In this document: in pieces, positions 62,390 through 64,000 of the stretch | Position numbering within the stretch: the stretch's first letter is position 1 | Layout of the letters: each line of letters opens with the position of its first letter | NCBI GenBank assembly: GCA_963693285.1 | Contig: OY848917.1 | Location: 8,742,192-8,806,191, forward strand | DNA: 64,000 bases | Source of the DNA: Xestospongia muta | Taxonomy: Eukaryota > Porifera > Demospongiae > Haplosclerida > Petrosiidae | Direction of reading: 5' to 3' | Notes under the pieces: model-generated | The model's input: only the letters and a program-made list of their open reading frames with translations | Told to the model about the DNA's origin: nothing | The model's database searches: none | Program-made: the position numbers and the translations under genes

Positions 62390-62399
62390 GCGCATGCGC
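62390..62399. promoter_or_regulatory. NRF1/alpha-PAL-type palindrome, copy B
   Basis: GCGCATGCGC unchanged from copy A, 33 bp before the plus-strand ATG at 62432. The spacing differs by one T in a T-run. Confidence 0.55.
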
Positions 62400-62431
62400 A
62401 ATAAATTTTTTTTGCCGAACTGGTCTTTCTA

Positions 62432-64000
62432 ATGAAGTGTAGTATTGTGTTGGAAGACTGGTCGGCTGATGGATCATTTGCGTTTTTATTATTCAAAGGA
62501 ATCCCCAAAATTTTTGGACAACTTACAATGAGTGATGAATAGCTCAAAGACGTTGCTGAGAAAATACCCGATAGAGTCAAGCTGAAAAATATTATAGACA
62601 ATGCAACATCTGCTCAGAAGGTCAATAAATTGACCTGTTGTTGTTTTTGTTATGATAATGTTATACTATTATCATTAGTAGGAAAACAGTAGTCTTGACA
62701 TCAATAGTCTGGGTCACCAGCCAACTACAACAAATATTGTTTAGCAAAAAGATACCTCATCTCAAAATTGGCATCACATATTTATGATAACCTCTGCTTT
62801 TTCTTTTAGAACAGAGGAAACCTTAGTCACTGGACAATTCACTAGAAGAGTAAGAACAAAGATTATTCCATCTCTCTCAACATTTGATAATGGTACATAC
62901 AAGACTCTTCAAGTGATCAGTACAATACTGTGTGTCATAAACTGATTAAAACCTATCCAAATGTTAAAAGATGAAATTGATTCTACTGGCTATGTAAGTG
63001 TATGATAATTTTTCATTGTGAACTTGTTATGAAGAATTTGTTAATTTCTCAAGGTTCTTAGAAAACAAAGTTATGGGATGAATTCAAGTTTCTTTGTCAT
63101 TTATCCGTTTCTAAGATAGATTCTGTAACTACTTACCCTCTTCAAAATGTGGAAGACTTCCAAATGTCTTTGAAGTGACACAAGTACTTGTGTTGATGAT
63201 GTAGATAATGAATGATATATAGCAACAAATCTGGCTTCCTTACAGTAGGAATGTTGTAAATGAAAAAGGAACCATTCTCTTGAAACCATACAGTCTTTGA
63301 CCAGCAGAACATTTTCTAGACAGAAATTGATAATGAATTTGAACCTCCAGTTTTGGAAATCCACGAGCAATACCCATCATTGAAGGTTTGGAAAATAGTG
63401 AGTTGTTAATAAAACTTGTTATTATTATTATCATTGTTTACATGTGTTAATTTCTTCTCTATTTCAGATTAATTAGGATGGAATTCAGAACTGTTATCAG
63501 GCTGGATGAAGGATCCATTCATTCATGGAAAGTTGCCTGACTTGAAAAAAAGAATGATTACTTTTTCTTGATTGGGACTCAAGCACAGGCCAAATTGAAA
63601 TAGCTTCTCTCCACTCTTGATGACAAGAAAAGCAAAGAACTTGTGAAAGAAGGTATTTTGTGACTAATTCAATGTATGTATGACATGATGTTTTAATAGG
63701 TCTTGTAGCTTTTTCAGTTATTATATGAACTGTTGATCTCCATTGAGAAACTAGTACAGTTTATGAAGGTAATAATCTACCTGTAGATAGTGTTGTCTAT
63801 TATAATAGATAAATGTCAAATGTAAATACGTCAGTCATTCAGGATGTAGTACTTGACTAATTATATCCTCATTGTTTAAGTGTCTGCCTTTAAAGTATGG
63901 TTAACCTTTGACTCCTTGCTGTTTTCAAGTTTGTCAATAACTTATACAATGCTCCTTATTGTGCGCCAACTTTTAGTAGTTTTCTGAACAACATTTACAG
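62432..64000 (+). pseudogene. Degenerate SAM-like gene, copy B (3' end outside window)
   Basis: Same pieces as copy A from the first exon (VLEDWSADGSFAFLLFKG, TAG, LKDVAEKIPDRVKLKNII) to FVNNLYNAPYCAPTF at the window end. The shared stops after MSD, after LCVIN and within the HSWKVA exon show common descent from a broken parent. The last coding exon is not in the window. Confidence 0.4.

Larger units (their letters stand above)
57311..64000 (+). repeat. Copy B of the large direct duplication (runs off the window)
   Basis: Same orientation and order as 3438-10118. At the last base it still matches copy A (acatttacag), so the full unit is longer than 6.69 kb. Left flank: gttgaatacgaatctgca, unlike that of copy A. 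Confidence 0.95.

Noticed and set aside
1..64000. tRNA, rRNA or snRNA genes
   Set aside because: No cloverleaf with A/B boxes or conserved rRNA/snRNA words was recognised on either strand by eye; a covariance-model scan was not possible.

Overview
The window reads as nuclear DNA of a sponge (demosponge, Amphimedon-like). It is about 68% AT. Genes are spliced, with GT-AG introns as short as 49 nt. One intact gene encodes a short-chain (spongin-type) collagen of the kind known from Ephydatia. Another encodes a P-loop GTPase/COR-like protein ending in a Death domain, a combination common in sponge genomes. Most of the rest is transposon-derived. The taxonomic call is an inference from these families; no marker gene is present.

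Layout. (1) 1-2932 (+): a pogo/jerky-type DDE transposase gene spliced to a C-terminal PHD finger through three tandem 90-nt cassette exons. (2) 3438-10118: a block with a P-element/THAP9-like transposase (-), a coiled-coil RING protein (+), an integrase-core gene (-) and a SAM-like gene (+). The block is repeated in direct orientation at 57311-64000, and that copy runs off the window end. (3) 10.5-15.9 kb: AT-rich, nothing identified. (4) 15.9-21.9 kb: a transposon graveyard. It holds a 606-bp terminal-inverted-repeat element with a 10-bp target duplication, an 853/854-bp recent tandem duplication, a DDE_Tnp_4-type transposase pseudogene interrupted by a 54-bp hairpin element, and a hAT pseudogene. 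(5) 22298-35310 (+): the GTPase-Death gene. By my model it has nine coding exons and 877 residues. Its 8.1-kb first intron holds a roughly 5.6-kb satellite of ~146-bp units. (6) 35.8-36.6 kb: a fragment of a related GTPase-Death gene. (7) 37-50 kb: a patchwork of duplicated pieces around the collagen gene at 43768-44646, including a 5' remnant, a 3' pseudogene copy, palindromes and minisatellites. (8) 52-55 kb: a degenerate CR1/L2-like LINE on the minus strand, next to purine-rich repeats.

Two genes look intact: the GTPase-Death gene (probable intracellular signalling or innate-immunity adaptor) and the collagen (secreted matrix protein). The PHD-transposase gene has an open, phase-consistent model but is cut at the window start. 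I see no operon-like functional link between them. The most unusual signals are these: the intronic satellite, whose units nearly all carry a 3' splice-site-like tract, an AG, exactly 3 nt and a GTAAGT/GTATGT donor; the four-gene block duplicated as one unit, with divergent transcription from an NRF1-type palindrome; the tandem cassette exons; and the hairpin element whose insertion plus target duplication is exactly 63 bp and keeps the reading frame open.
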